This document shows, one piece after another, positions 1-8,068 of a DNA stretch of 9,158 nucleotides. The notes beneath the pieces were generated by a model. That model was not told the DNA's origin. It ran no database searches and saw nothing but the letters and a program-made list of their open reading frames with translations. Every line of letters begins with the position of its first letter. Positions within the stretch are counted from its first letter, which is position 1. Source of the DNA: an uncultured Bacteroidales bacterium (GTDB lineage: Bacteria; Bacteroidota; Bacteroidia; Bacteroidales; P3); assembly GCA_905236405.1 (NCBI GenBank), contig CAJOQB010000060.1, positions 1 to 9,158 on the forward strand, given 5' to 3'. The position numbers and the translations under genes are program-made.

Positions 1-168
1 GGCTTGGGTGTGCTGCTGATATTCATCGGTGCGAAGATGCTGTTGGGCGAGTTTGCCGGCATCCATGTGGGCACGATGGTGTCGCTGATGGTCATCCTGG
101 GCATCTTGGTGGTGAGCATCGTCCTCTCGATGTGCATCAAGAAGGGCATCAAGAAGGAGGCTGTGTGA
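1..168 (+). CDS. TerC/Alx-family integral membrane protein, C-terminal end (partial)
   Basis: Frame 1 is open from the first base of the window to a TGA at 166-168 and gives the last 55 residues of a membrane protein whose start lies upstream. It contains a hydrophobic segment with the motif IFIGAKMLL (residues 7-15 of the fragment), a short amphipathic linker, a second hydrophobic helix (about residues 25-44) and a basic tail ending KKGIKKEAV. The IFIGxKMLL motif followed by a final helix is characteristic of the end of TerC/Alx proteins. These are multi-helix inner-membrane proteins linked to metal, mainly manganese, homeostasis and tellurite resistance. The fragment has no catalytic or metal-binding residues, so the assignment rests on the terminal motif and the helix pattern. 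yajC follows after 36 bases in the same direction, so co-transcription is possible. Confidence 0.75.
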   Translation, partial: GLGVLLIFIGAKMLLGEFAGIHVGTMVSLMVILGILVVSIVLSMCIKKGIKKEAV

Positions 169-204
169 TAACCTGTTTTTGAAACAAATAATTGAAAAAA
201 AGAT

Positions 205-492
205 ATGATACTGATTGACATTTCGAATGGTTGGAAGACCGTCATCATGATTGTCGCCATGATTGCGGTGATGTATTTCTTCCTGATAAAGCCGCAGAGC
301 GACCAGCGGAAAAAGGACGCTGCCTATCGCGACGGCTTGAAGAAGGGCGACGAGGTGATGACCGCCGGCGGCATCCACGGTGAGGTGGTGAGCAACGAGA
401 CGGGACATATCGTCCTCGAGGTGGCTCAGGGTGTCCGCATCAAGGTGGCCAAGAGCAATGTGATGCCTATCCCTGGCACGGAAAAGAAATAG
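205..492 (+). CDS. yajC: Preprotein translocase accessory subunit YajC
   Basis: This 95-residue protein has the usual YajC length and layout. One N-terminal transmembrane helix (about residues 12-28) runs into the family motif FFLIKPQ (25-31). A charged stretch follows, then a small soluble domain with LKKGDEVMTAGGIHGEV (45-61) and VRIKVAKSNV (77-86), which are the YajC signature blocks. YajC associates with SecDF and the SecYEG translocon in the inner membrane and is not essential in E. coli. The ATG at 205 follows an A-rich stretch, as usual in Bacteroidota, and places the helix correctly. secD/secF do not follow; a TolC-type channel gene starts 33 bases downstream. E. coli YajC has also been crystallised bound to the RND pump AcrB, which makes this position next to an RND operon notable. 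Confidence 0.95.
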   Translation: MILIDISNGWKTVIMIVAMIAVMYFFLIKPQSDQRKKDAAYRDGLKKGDEVMTAGGIHGEVVSNETGHIVLEVAQGVRIKVAKSNVMPIPGTEKK

Positions 493-525
493 CAAGGAAC
501 GTGAACTTTTATTTTTGTTGACTCG

Positions 526-1830
526 ATGAGAATAATCAAACAATTGGTGCTGCTGTCAGGCGTTGTCTCCCTCTCCTTGGGCTTGGGGGCGCAAAACAGC
601 AGTCAGGAGGGCACGATGCAGCTGTCGTTGGAACAGGCGCAGCAGATTGCCCTCGAACACAACTACACGCTGCAGAACGCTTCGCTCGATGTCCGCAAGG
701 CCGAGTTGGCTCGCTGGGAGAGCATCGCCAGCCTGCTGCCCACGGTGGCGGCTTCGTTCGACTATCAGAACATGTGCGGCTACAAGATGGAGTTTATGCA
801 GGGCATCAGCATCCCGATGAACCCGAGCGGCTCGTTGGGCATCACCACCTCGTTGGGGTACAACGGCGCCCAGTTTGTGGCGTTGGTGATGAGCCGTATC
901 TCGCAGGAGATGGCCGACCTGACGCTGCAACAGAACGAGCAGACGTTGGGCAGTCAGGTGAAGAACATCTACACCTCCATCTTGGTGATGGAACGCACGG
1001 TGACGCTGCTCGACTCGAATCTGGCCAATATGGAACGGTTGGAGCGGAGCACACAGGAGACGGTGCGTGTGGGTGCTGCCGAACAGACCGATGCCGACAA
1101 GCTGTCGGTGCAGGTGGCCACCCTCCGCAACAGTATCAACAGCGCTCGTCGTTCGCTGCAGATGCTCTACAACAGCCTCTCGTTGCAATTGGGTGTGCCC
1201 TTTGACGGCAAGGTCGAGTTGACGACTCCCCTCAACCAGTTGGTGAGCATCGACGACGCAGGGGCTTTGGTCAGCGAGAATTTCGACATCAACCGCAACT
1301 ACAACTACCAGCTGCTGAAGAAAAGCGAGGAGCTGTCGCAGCAGCAAATCATGATGGCTTGGATGAACTACAGCCCCACGGTGGCTATCTTCCACCAGTA
1401 CAGCAGCAAGACCTATTTCGGCAAAGAGGCGGGCATGAACATGACGCCGCCCAACATGGTGGGTGTGCAGCTGAGTTGGAACATCTTCCAGTCGGGCTCC
1501 CGTATGGCCAAGGTCAGGGAGGCCAAGATTGACCACGAGAAGACCCTCAACAGCCAACAGCAGGCTGTCGACGCGCTGAAGGTGCAACACAAACAGTTGT
1601 GCTACAATCTGGTCACCGCTTTGGACGACTACCGCATACAGGATGCCAACCTCGAGGTGTCGCAACGGGTGTTCAACAACACCGCCGAGAAATACAAATA
1701 CGGTCGTGCGTCGAGCCTCGAGGTGACCAACGCCAGCACCGAACTGCTGTCGGCTCAAAGCAACTACATCCAAGCGGTGATGAGTGTCATCCAGGCACAG
1801 ATAGAACTTGAGGAACTGTTGAACAAATAA
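526..1830 (+). CDS. TolC-family outer-membrane efflux channel
   Basis: This 434-residue exported protein has a signal peptide (basic MRIIK, hydrophobic core about 7-20, probable cleavage after Ala22 before Gln23). Two outer-membrane-efflux repeats follow. The first starts at LSLEQAQQIALEHN (33-46) and includes LLPTVAASFDY (70-80) and the coiled-coil segment VGAAEQTDADKLSVQV (182-197). The second has the typical beta-strand/turn motif GVQLSWNIFQSGSR (313-326). It continues into the coiled-coil YKYGRASSLEVTNASTEL (390-407), matching the conserved G-x-(S)-x-L-E-V signature of TolC proteins. Such proteins trimerise into a beta-barrel plus a periplasmic alpha-helical tunnel, giving RND pumps their exit duct. 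It is somewhat shorter than E. coli TolC (493), within the family range. It is the first gene of the efflux run; the adaptor starts 27 bases after its stop. The substrate cannot be read from the sequence. Confidence 0.93.
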   Translation: MRIIKQLVLLSGVVSLSLGLGAQNSSQEGTMQLSLEQAQQIALEHNYTLQNASLDVRKAELARWESIASLLPTVAASFDYQNMCGYKMEFMQGISIPMNPSGSLGITTSLGYNGAQFVALVMSRISQEMADLTLQQNEQTLGSQVKNIYTSILVMERTVTLLDSNLANMERLERSTQETVRVGAAEQTDADKLSVQVATLRNSINSARRSLQMLYNSLSLQLGVPFDGKVELTTPLNQLVSIDDAGALVSENFDINRNYNYQLLKKSEELSQQQIMMAWMNYSPTVAIFHQYSSKTYFGKEAGMNMTPPNMVGVQLSWNIFQSGSRMAKVREAKIDHEKTLNSQQQAVDALKVQHKQLCYNLVTALDDYRIQDANLEVSQRVFNNTAEKYKYGRASSLEVTNASTELLSAQSNYIQAVMSVIQAQIELEELLNK

Positions 1831-1857
1831 CCAATCACAGAAAACATTTATCAATAG

Positions 1858-2892
1858 ATGAAACATATTTTTCGTTTTGCCTTTGTGGCGTTGACCGTGG
1901 GTTGCTTGGTCGCCTGCGGCGGAAAGAAGAAGGACACCAAACAAGGCCCCGAGACGGCCAAAGCACCCGAGAAGGTGCAGGTGCAGAAACTGGAGAAACA
2001 ACGGATTGCCAAGAATCTTGAACTGTCGGCCACCCTCGAGGGTTACGAGACGGTCAACATCGCCCCCTCGTTGACGGGCCATATCGAGCATATCTATGTG
2101 CAGGTGGGTTCGCGTGTGGCCAAGGGGCAACTGTTGGTGCGTATGGATCAAAACCAGTTGAACACCACCAAAATCAACCTCAACAGCACCAAGACGGAGT
2201 TTGAGCGTGTGGCGGCGTTGAAGGAGTCGGGCAATGTCTCGCAACAGGTCTACGACCAGACGAAGGCCGGCTACGACCAACTGGTGGAGAGTGTCCGTTT
2301 CTTGGAGGAGAACACGTTCTTCAAGGCGCCCATCAGCGGCGTTATCTCGGCCAAAAACTACGAGGACGGCGAGATGTATGCCGGCACTCCCATCCTGTCG
2401 CTGACGCAGATTTCGCGTCTGAAAGCCATCATCAGCATCCCCGAGAGCTACTTCCCCTTGGTGCGTCAGGGAATGCACGTCGATGTGGTCAGCGACATCT
2501 ATCCCGAACGCACGTTCCCTGCCACCATCGAGATTGTCTATCCCACCGTCGACCCTTCGACCCACACCTTCCAAGCCAAGCTGAACATCCCCAACAGCGG
2601 CGAGAAGATTCGTCCGGGTATGTATGTCAAAACGACGCTGGCTTTGGGCGAGGTGGACGCCATCGTGGTACCCTACCAGTCGGTGTTGAAACTGACGGGC
2701 AGCAACGAGCGCTATGTGTTTGTCAACGATGACGGTGTGGCTCGCCGTGTGACGGTGACGCTGGGTCAGCGTTACGACGACAAGATTGAGATTATGCCTG
2801 TCAAAGCCGGTGACCTCAAAGAGGGCGACGAGCTGGTGGTGACGGGTCAGGCTCGTCTGGTTGACGGTAGTGTGTTGGACATTGTACAGTAG
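1858..2892 (+). CDS. RND efflux periplasmic adaptor (membrane-fusion) lipoprotein
   Basis: This 344-residue adaptor starts with a lipoprotein signal: hydrophobic residues 4-19 and lipobox LVAC with the lipidated Cys at 20, followed by GGKKK. The mature protein should therefore be anchored in the periplasmic leaflet of the inner membrane. The lipoyl-like half-motif VNIAPSLTGHIEHIYVQ (66-82) leads into GSRVAKGQLLVRMD (84-97). A short helical hairpin (about 98-150) is followed by the second half FFKAPISGVISAKNYEDG (154-171). A beta-barrel domain carries IRPGMYVKTTLALG (251-264), and the C-terminal membrane-proximal domain ends at 344. This order is diagnostic of HlyD/AcrA-type adaptors linking an inner-membrane RND pump to a TolC channel. 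The hairpin is short, as in many Bacteroidota adaptors. Its own pump gene is separated from it by an inserted enzyme gene that starts three bases after this stop. Confidence 0.94.
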   Translation: MKHIFRFAFVALTVGCLVACGGKKKDTKQGPETAKAPEKVQVQKLEKQRIAKNLELSATLEGYETVNIAPSLTGHIEHIYVQVGSRVAKGQLLVRMDQNQLNTTKINLNSTKTEFERVAALKESGNVSQQVYDQTKAGYDQLVESVRFLEENTFFKAPISGVISAKNYEDGEMYAGTPILSLTQISRLKAIISIPESYFPLVRQGMHVDVVSDIYPERTFPATIEIVYPTVDPSTHTFQAKLNIPNSGEKIRPGMYVKTTLALGEVDAIVVPYQSVLKLTGSNERYVFVNDDGVARRVTVTLGQRYDDKIEIMPVKAGDLKEGDELVVTGQARLVDGSVLDIVQ

Positions 2893-2895
2893 GCG

Positions 2896-4782
2896 GTGAA
2901 AGGCAAATCGTTTCTTTTTCTGCTAAGAACGTATCTTTGTTATGTGGCGGCATTCCTTGTCGCCAAGCCTTGTTTCATGCTGCTCAACGCGCCTCCCGAA
3001 GGGGTGGCGTTTGCCGACGTGCTTGGTGTCTTGTGGCACGGGTTGCCGCTCGATTTGGCCACCGCCGGCTATTTCATGATCGTCCCCTTGCTGCTGCTCT
3101 TGTTGGGTTGCTGGCTTCGGATGGGGCGTAAGACGCTGCGAGTCATCCTGTCGATATACTTCGCCCTCACGTCGTTGCTGATTGTGTTGGGTCTTTGTGC
3201 CGACAGCGTGTTGTATGGTTTCTGGGATTTCAAGTTGGATGCAACGGTGCTCAACTATCTCGACTCGCCCAAAGAAGCGTTGGCGAGTGTGTCGACGGGC
3301 TTTGTCGTCGGTGCGTTGTTGATAGTGCTGCTGCTCGCAGGCTTGCTCTTCTTCCTGCTTCGATGGTCGGCAAAACCGCTGACAAAAGCTGACGAACAAC
3401 ATCCTGCCACACCCGATGGGGTGGGGAAGAGGGCGTTGCAGACGCTGCTGCTCGTGCTGGCGGGTGGTGTCATCTTCCTCTTTATGCGAGGTGGCGTGGG
3501 CAAGTCGACCATGAATATCGGTCGTGTCTACTATTCCGACAATCAGTTTCTCAACCATGCTGCTGTCAATCCCGTCTTCAATTTCTTCTATTCTCTGTCC
3601 AAGTTGAAAGACTTCTCCAAGGAGTATCGTTTCTTCGACGATGCTGAAACAGACGCGCTCTTTGCCGAGTTGCAGATGAATACGGTGGCGGACACCTCTT
3701 CAAATCAGGTGCTTCGCTCCGACCGCCCCAATATCGTGCTGGTGCTGCTCGAGGGTTTCTCGGCACAGTTTATCGAGGCACTTGGCGGCGAGAAAGAGGT
3801 GGCTCCTTGTATCAATGCGTTGTTCCAAGAGGGCGTATGTTTCGACAACTGTTATGCCAACAGTTTCCGTACCGACCGCGGTACGGTGAGCATCCTCAGC
3901 GGCTATCCTGCTTTCCCGTCGTTGAGTGTGATGAAGATGCCGCAGAAGAGTCGCTGCCTTCCTTCGTTGGCTTCCGCTTTGGGAAGGGTGGGGTACCGTA
4001 GCAGTTTCCTTTATGGAGGCGACATCAACTTCACCAACATGAAGAGCTATCTGCTCTCCTCGAAATACGACGATGTGATGGGCGACAGCTATTTCCCTGC
4101 CTCGGTTCGCAAGACCCATGCGTGGGGTGTGCAAGACCATATCGTGCTCGACACCCTTGCCCGTCAGATTATCCGACAGTCGCAGCAATCGTCACCTTTC
4201 TTCATCACCTGCTTGACGTTGAGCAGTCACGAGCCGTGGGAGGTACCATACCATCGTGTCGACAGCAATCCCAAAGCCAACAGTATGGCTTATACCGATA
4301 GCTGTGTGGGTGCGTTTGTCAATACCTTGCGAAACACCCCTGCGTGGGACAACCTGTTGCTTGTCTTTGTGGCTGACCACGGTGTCACCTATCCCGAGAA
4401 TATCACCGAGGCCAATCCTGCCAAACATCACATCCCCTTGCTCTGGGTGGGTGGCGCTGTCAAGGAACCGATTCACGTCAATGCCCTTTGCAACCAAAGC
4501 GATTTGGCATCCTCGTTGCTCGCTGCGATGCATCTTCCTGCCGACGAGTTCCGTTTCAGTCGCAATGTGTTGGGCAGCGGCTATGTCTATCCTTTTGCCA
4601 TACATTCCTATGCCGGTGGTGTGGCGTTCGTCGACAGCACAGGAGCCACCGTCTACGATTTGGGAGGAGGAAAGGTGTTGACCGATACACCCACTCCCTC
4701 CGATACGCGGCTCCGTCGCGCCAAAGCCTATCTACAGGGTGCCATTGCCGACTTTATGTCGTTGGGTACCATGAAACAATAA
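2896..4782 (+). CDS. LtaS-like membrane-bound sulfatase/phosphotransferase-fold enzyme (GTG start)
   Basis: This 628-residue protein has about five N-terminal transmembrane helices (roughly 5-30, 54-74, 80-102, 134-156, 180-198) and then a large extracytoplasmic alkaline-phosphatase-superfamily domain from about 275. That is the architecture of LTA synthase (LtaS) and related lipid-head-group transferases. Active-site motifs are present: the metal-binding Glu286 in RPNIVLVLLEG, the likely nucleophile Thr326 in NSFRTDRGT, His445 in LSSHEPW, and Asp494-His495 in VADHG. All are compatible with a two-step metal-dependent transfer of a phospho-head group. The start is a GTG three bases after the adaptor stop. 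The next in-frame Met is residue 28, which would cut away most of helix 1, so GTG is preferred and translational coupling is likely. Bacteroidota do not make lipoteichoic acid, so the acceptor is unknown: a glycan, lipid A or another lipid are possibilities. A sulfatase or hydrolase role cannot be excluded. The position inside a tripartite efflux run is unusual. Confidence 0.87.
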   Translation: MKGKSFLFLLRTYLCYVAAFLVAKPCFMLLNAPPEGVAFADVLGVLWHGLPLDLATAGYFMIVPLLLLLLGCWLRMGRKTLRVILSIYFALTSLLIVLGLCADSVLYGFWDFKLDATVLNYLDSPKEALASVSTGFVVGALLIVLLLAGLLFFLLRWSAKPLTKADEQHPATPDGVGKRALQTLLLVLAGGVIFLFMRGGVGKSTMNIGRVYYSDNQFLNHAAVNPVFNFFYSLSKLKDFSKEYRFFDDAETDALFAELQMNTVADTSSNQVLRSDRPNIVLVLLEGFSAQFIEALGGEKEVAPCINALFQEGVCFDNCYANSFRTDRGTVSILSGYPAFPSLSVMKMPQKSRCLPSLASALGRVGYRSSFLYGGDINFTNMKSYLLSSKYDDVMGDSYFPASVRKTHAWGVQDHIVLDTLARQIIRQSQQSSPFFITCLTLSSHEPWEVPYHRVDSNPKANSMAYTDSCVGAFVNTLRNTPAWDNLLLVFVADHGVTYPENITEANPAKHHIPLLWVGGAVKEPIHVNALCNQSDLASSLLAAMHLPADEFRFSRNVLGSGYVYPFAIHSYAGGVAFVDSTGATVYDLGGGKVLTDTPTPSDTRLRRAKAYLQGAIADFMSLGTMKQ

Positions 4783-4820
4783 TGTATTAAATAGTAAACA
4801 ATAACACTCAATAGAGAATT

Positions 4821-7800
4821 ATGAGTATATACAAAACCGCCATCGAGAAACCTATCACCACAGCCCTTATCTTTGTGGCTGTCATCGTGCTGGGTCTCTT
4901 CTCGCTCTCCCGTCTCCCCATCGACCAGATGCCTGAGATGGACCCTCCTTATATCACGGTGATGACCACCTATGCCGGTGCCAATGCCAGTGAGCTGGAG
5001 ACCAATGTCACCAAGTTGATAGAGAACTCGCTCAACTCGGTCGATGGGTTGAAAAACCTGACCTCCAACTCTCGCGACAACCTTTCGGTCGTCACTATGG
5101 AGTTTGAATGGGGCTCTGACCTCGACGAGGCGTTGAACGACATCCGTTCCTATGTCGACTTGCTCTACGACAACCTCCCCGATGGTGTCAGCCGTCCCAC
5201 TATCCTCAAACTCAACAGTAGTGCAATGCCCATCCTTGTCTATGGTTTCACGGCCAAGGAGAGCTATTCGGGACTTGACCGCATCCTCGAAGACAACGTT
5301 GTCAATGAGTTGAACCGTATTGACGGTATCGGCAACATCGGTGTCAGCGGTGCTCCGGAGCGTTATATCTATATCGACCTCGACGCCAAACAACTCGACG
5401 CCTATGGCCTCTCTGTCGAGGTGGTGGGCAACGCTATCAGCGCCAACAATAGCGACTTGGCCAGCGGCACCGTCAAGATGGGCAAGGAGCAATACCAGAT
5501 GCGTGTCAAAGGCGAGTTTGTGGAAAGCAGCGAAATCAGCAACATCGTGGTGGCTTCGGTGGCTGGCAAACCTATCTTTGTACGCGACTTGGCTACCGTT
5601 CGCGATACCATCAAAGACCTCGCCCTCGATGAGAAAATCAACGGGTTGGATGGTGCTCGACTGACCATTGCCAAGCAGACAGGCGCCAACACCGTCAATA
5701 TCGCCAAGCAGGTGAAAAGCGAGATGGAACGTATCAAAAAGACGTTGCCTCCCGACATCGACATCTATGAGATTCGTGACGGCTCCACTGACATCCAGAA
5801 TGCCATCAGCGGCCTTACCGAATCCATCTTCTATGCATTGCTTTTCGTTATCCTCGTTGTATTCATCTTCTTGGGCGACTGGCGTTCCACCATCATCATC
5901 GGTCTCACCATCCCCATCTCTCTCATCACATCGTTTATCTACCTTCTTGTAGCGGACAGCTCGCTCAACATCATCTCTATGGCTTCGTTGACGGTGGCCA
6001 TCGGTATGGTGGTCGACGATGCCATTGTGGTGTTGGAGAACATCACCAAACATATCGAGCGAGGGGAGAACCCGCGAGAGGCAGCCATCTATGCCACTAA
6101 CGAGGTGTGGACCTCTGTTATCGCCACTACCTTGGTATTGGTGGCCGTATTTGTGCCCCTCACTATGTTGCCTGGTATGGCGGGTGTGATGTTCAAAGAG
6201 TTGGGTTGGATTATCACCATCGTGGTTTGTGTTTCCACGACCACAGCCATCACCCTCATCCCTATGCTGGCATCCAAACTGCTCAAGGGCAAGATGTTCT
6301 TTGTCGACAAGCAGCAGCAGCAGGCTTATGAGGAGCGCCACAAAGCCAAACGTTTCAGCCACGCCAACACTTTTGGCAAGTTCTTCGATAAGATTGAAAA
6401 CGGTTATGCCCGCATCCTGACTTGGTGCCTTCAGGGGCACAAACTGGTTGTGTTGCTGTTGGCTCTTGCCTTCTTCGTGGTCTCCCTTATCCCCATGATG
6501 ACTGGCAAGGTGGGTATGGACTTTATGAAAGAGCAGGACAACGGTCGTATGAGTCTTACTATCGAGCTTCAGCGTGGTACCCGTATCGAGGAGACGCTCA
6601 AGACGGCTCGTGCCATCGAAGACGACATCTACGAGTTGATACCTGATGTCAAAGTGGTCTCCACCTCGGCTGGTTCCAATGACGATGCTGGCTTCGCGGC
6701 TCTCTTCGGCAACACCACCAACAACAAGATAGAGATATCGGTACGTACCACCAAGAAGTTTGAACGCAAGCAGACCATCTTCGAGATGGCAGAGATTATG
6801 CGTAAACGTCTGGCTGACTATCCTGAGATTGTCAACTATCAGGTCAGCACAGCCAGTGGTATGGGCGGCGGTGGCGGTAACAATATCTCGGTGGAGATTT
6901 ATGGCTACGACTTCGACAATACAACCTACTACGCCAACGATTTGAAACGGCGTATCGAAGAGAATGTGAATGGGGCTCGTAATGTCCGTATCAGTCGTGA
7001 CGAGGATCGTGCCGAGTTGAAAATCACTTTCGACAAGGAGAAACTGGCTCGTCACGGTATGAACTCTACTACGGCAGCTCTCTATGTCCGTGATCGTGTC
7101 TACGGTATGTCGGCAGGCTATCTCAAAGAAGACGGTCAAGAGTATAACATCGTTGTACGTCTCAAAGAAGAGTATCGTAACAGCATTAGTGCTATCGAGG
7201 AAATATCGCTTCCGTCGGCTACTGGACAGATGATAAAACTCAAAGAGTTGGCCACCATCGAAGAGTACTGGTGTCCGCCCACCATCGAACGCAAGAACCG
7301 TCAGCGTTATCTCTCCGTCAGCGTCACTCCCTTTGGCTCTTCGTTGGCCGATGTGGCAGCTGGCATCCAGCAACAGATTGACGACATAGGACCCGTGCAA
7401 GATATCCATGTTGACATCGCCGGTAACTTCAAAGACCAGCAAGATATGAACAAGGATATGGTGACGTTGGCATTGCTTATTATACTTTTAGTGTATATTG
7501 TGATGGCTTCGCAGTTCGAATCCTTCTCCAAGCCGTTCATTATCATGTTCTCCATCCCCTTCGCTATCTCGGGCTCTATCATGGCCTTGCTTATCTGTCA
7601 TACCAACCTTGATATGGTGGGTACCTTGGGCGTGGTGCTGCTTATAGGTATCGTGGTCAAGAATGGTATTGTGCTGGTCGACTACATCAACCTTATGCGT
7701 GAACGTGGTGTTCCTCTCAACGAGGCCATCGCCATGTCTGGGCAAAGTCGTCTGCGTCCTGTCATGATGACCGCTTTCACCACCATCTTGGGTATGATAC

Positions 7801-8054
7801 CTATGGCTGCCAGCCGTAGTGAGGGTAGCGAGATGTGGAACACCCTCGGTGTGGTCGTCATCGGCGGTCTGCTGATATCCACCCTTGTCACCCTTATCGT
7901 CGTCCCCGTGCTCTATGCCATCTTCGAACGACACGGCGATCAAGAGAAACTGGAGAAGATAAGAAAGAACTTTGTCTTCATGGACATCGACCTGAACGAC
8001 GACCGTTTCTCTTCGCAACAACAACCAACAGATAATAATACTGATAACCAATAA
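4821..8054 (+). CDS. RND-superfamily efflux pump, HAE1 (AcrB-like) type
   Basis: This 1077-residue pump has the duplicated RND layout: TM1 (about 11-29), a large periplasmic loop (30-333), TM2-6 (334-484), a cytoplasmic linker, TM7 (540-558), a second periplasmic loop (559-877) and TM8-12 (878-1032). The N-terminal motif RLPIDQMPEMDPPYITV (31-47) is the classic porter-domain entry. TM4 carries GMVVDDAIVVLEN (395-407), where Asp399-Asp400 match the AcrB proton-relay pair. Lys947 in GIVVKNGIVLVDY (943-955) and Arg977 in SRLRP match the other relay residues. The Asp pair indicates the HAE1 class (drugs, amphiphiles), because HME metal pumps such as CusA have a single Asp there. A CAG tract encodes Gln498-501 in the linker, and a glycine run lies at 682-686. 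The tail after 1040 is hydrophilic and Gln/Asn-rich. The start follows a 38-base AT-rich gap. It should assemble as a trimer with the adaptor at 1858 and the channel at 526. Confidence 0.96.
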   Translation: MSIYKTAIEKPITTALIFVAVIVLGLFSLSRLPIDQMPEMDPPYITVMTTYAGANASELETNVTKLIENSLNSVDGLKNLTSNSRDNLSVVTMEFEWGSDLDEALNDIRSYVDLLYDNLPDGVSRPTILKLNSSAMPILVYGFTAKESYSGLDRILEDNVVNELNRIDGIGNIGVSGAPERYIYIDLDAKQLDAYGLSVEVVGNAISANNSDLASGTVKMGKEQYQMRVKGEFVESSEISNIVVASVAGKPIFVRDLATVRDTIKDLALDEKINGLDGARLTIAKQTGANTVNIAKQVKSEMERIKKTLPPDIDIYEIRDGSTDIQNAISGLTESIFYALLFVILVVFIFLGDWRSTIIIGLTIPISLITSFIYLLVADSSLNIISMASLTVAIGMVVDDAIVVLENITKHIERGENPREAAIYATNEVWTSVIATTLVLVAVFVPLTMLPGMAGVMFKELGWIITIVVCVSTTTAITLIPMLASKLLKGKMFFVDKQQQQAYEERHKAKRFSHANTFGKFFDKIENGYARILTWCLQGHKLVVLLLALAFFVVSLIPMMTGKVGMDFMKEQDNGRMSLTIELQRGTRIEETLKTARAIEDDIYELIPDVKVVSTSAGSNDDAGFAALFGNTTNNKIEISVRTTKKFERKQTIFEMAEIMRKRLADYPEIVNYQVSTASGMGGGGGNNISVEIYGYDFDNTTYYANDLKRRIEENVNGARNVRISRDEDRAELKITFDKEKLARHGMNSTTAALYVRDRVYGMSAGYLKEDGQEYNIVVRLKEEYRNSISAIEEISLPSATGQMIKLKELATIEEYWCPPTIERKNRQRYLSVSVTPFGSSLADVAAGIQQQIDDIGPVQDIHVDIAGNFKDQQDMNKDMVTLALLIILLVYIVMASQFESFSKPFIIMFSIPFAISGSIMALLICHTNLDMVGTLGVVLLIGIVVKNGIVLVDYINLMRERGVPLNEAIAMSGQSRLRPVMMTAFTTILGMIPMAASRSEGSEMWNTLGVVVIGGLLISTLVTLIVVPVLYAIFERHGDQEKLEKIRKNFVFMDIDLNDDRFSSQQQPTDNNTDNQ

Positions 8055-8068
8055 ACGCCATTCTTCCT

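Noticed and set aside
556..2574. Long minus-strand open frame of 672 codons opposite the channel and adaptor genes
   Set aside because: It crosses two well-supported + strand genes and their intergenic gap. Its product is rich in His, Gln, Arg and Leu with no recognisable domain, as expected of the complement of GC-biased codons.
2932..2939. TATCTTTG promoter-like box within the first codons of the LtaS-like gene
   Set aside because: The same octamer occurs inside unrelated coding sequence at 4869, 5573 and 8671, where it simply encodes residues such as Ile-Phe. No -33 element is visible, and a start there would cut off the first membrane helix.
6312..6323. (CAG)4 repeat as a possible unstable or phase-variable tract
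   Set aside because: Only four in-frame trinucleotide units encode Gln498-501 in the cytoplasmic linker. Length change would not shift the frame, and four units are too few to expect slippage.
4728..7442. Long minus-strand open frame of 904 codons opposite the RND pump gene
   Set aside because: It is antisense to a clear RND gene, with a composition dominated by Asp, His, Val and Gly and no domain. It is a codon-bias shadow.
4821..8054. Heavy-metal (HME, CusA-like) assignment for the pump, suggested by the neighbouring PII-like gene
   Set aside because: TM4 carries the Asp399-Asp400 pair of HAE1 pumps, where CusA-type pumps have a single Asp followed by Ala (VDAAIV). The HAE1 call fits better.
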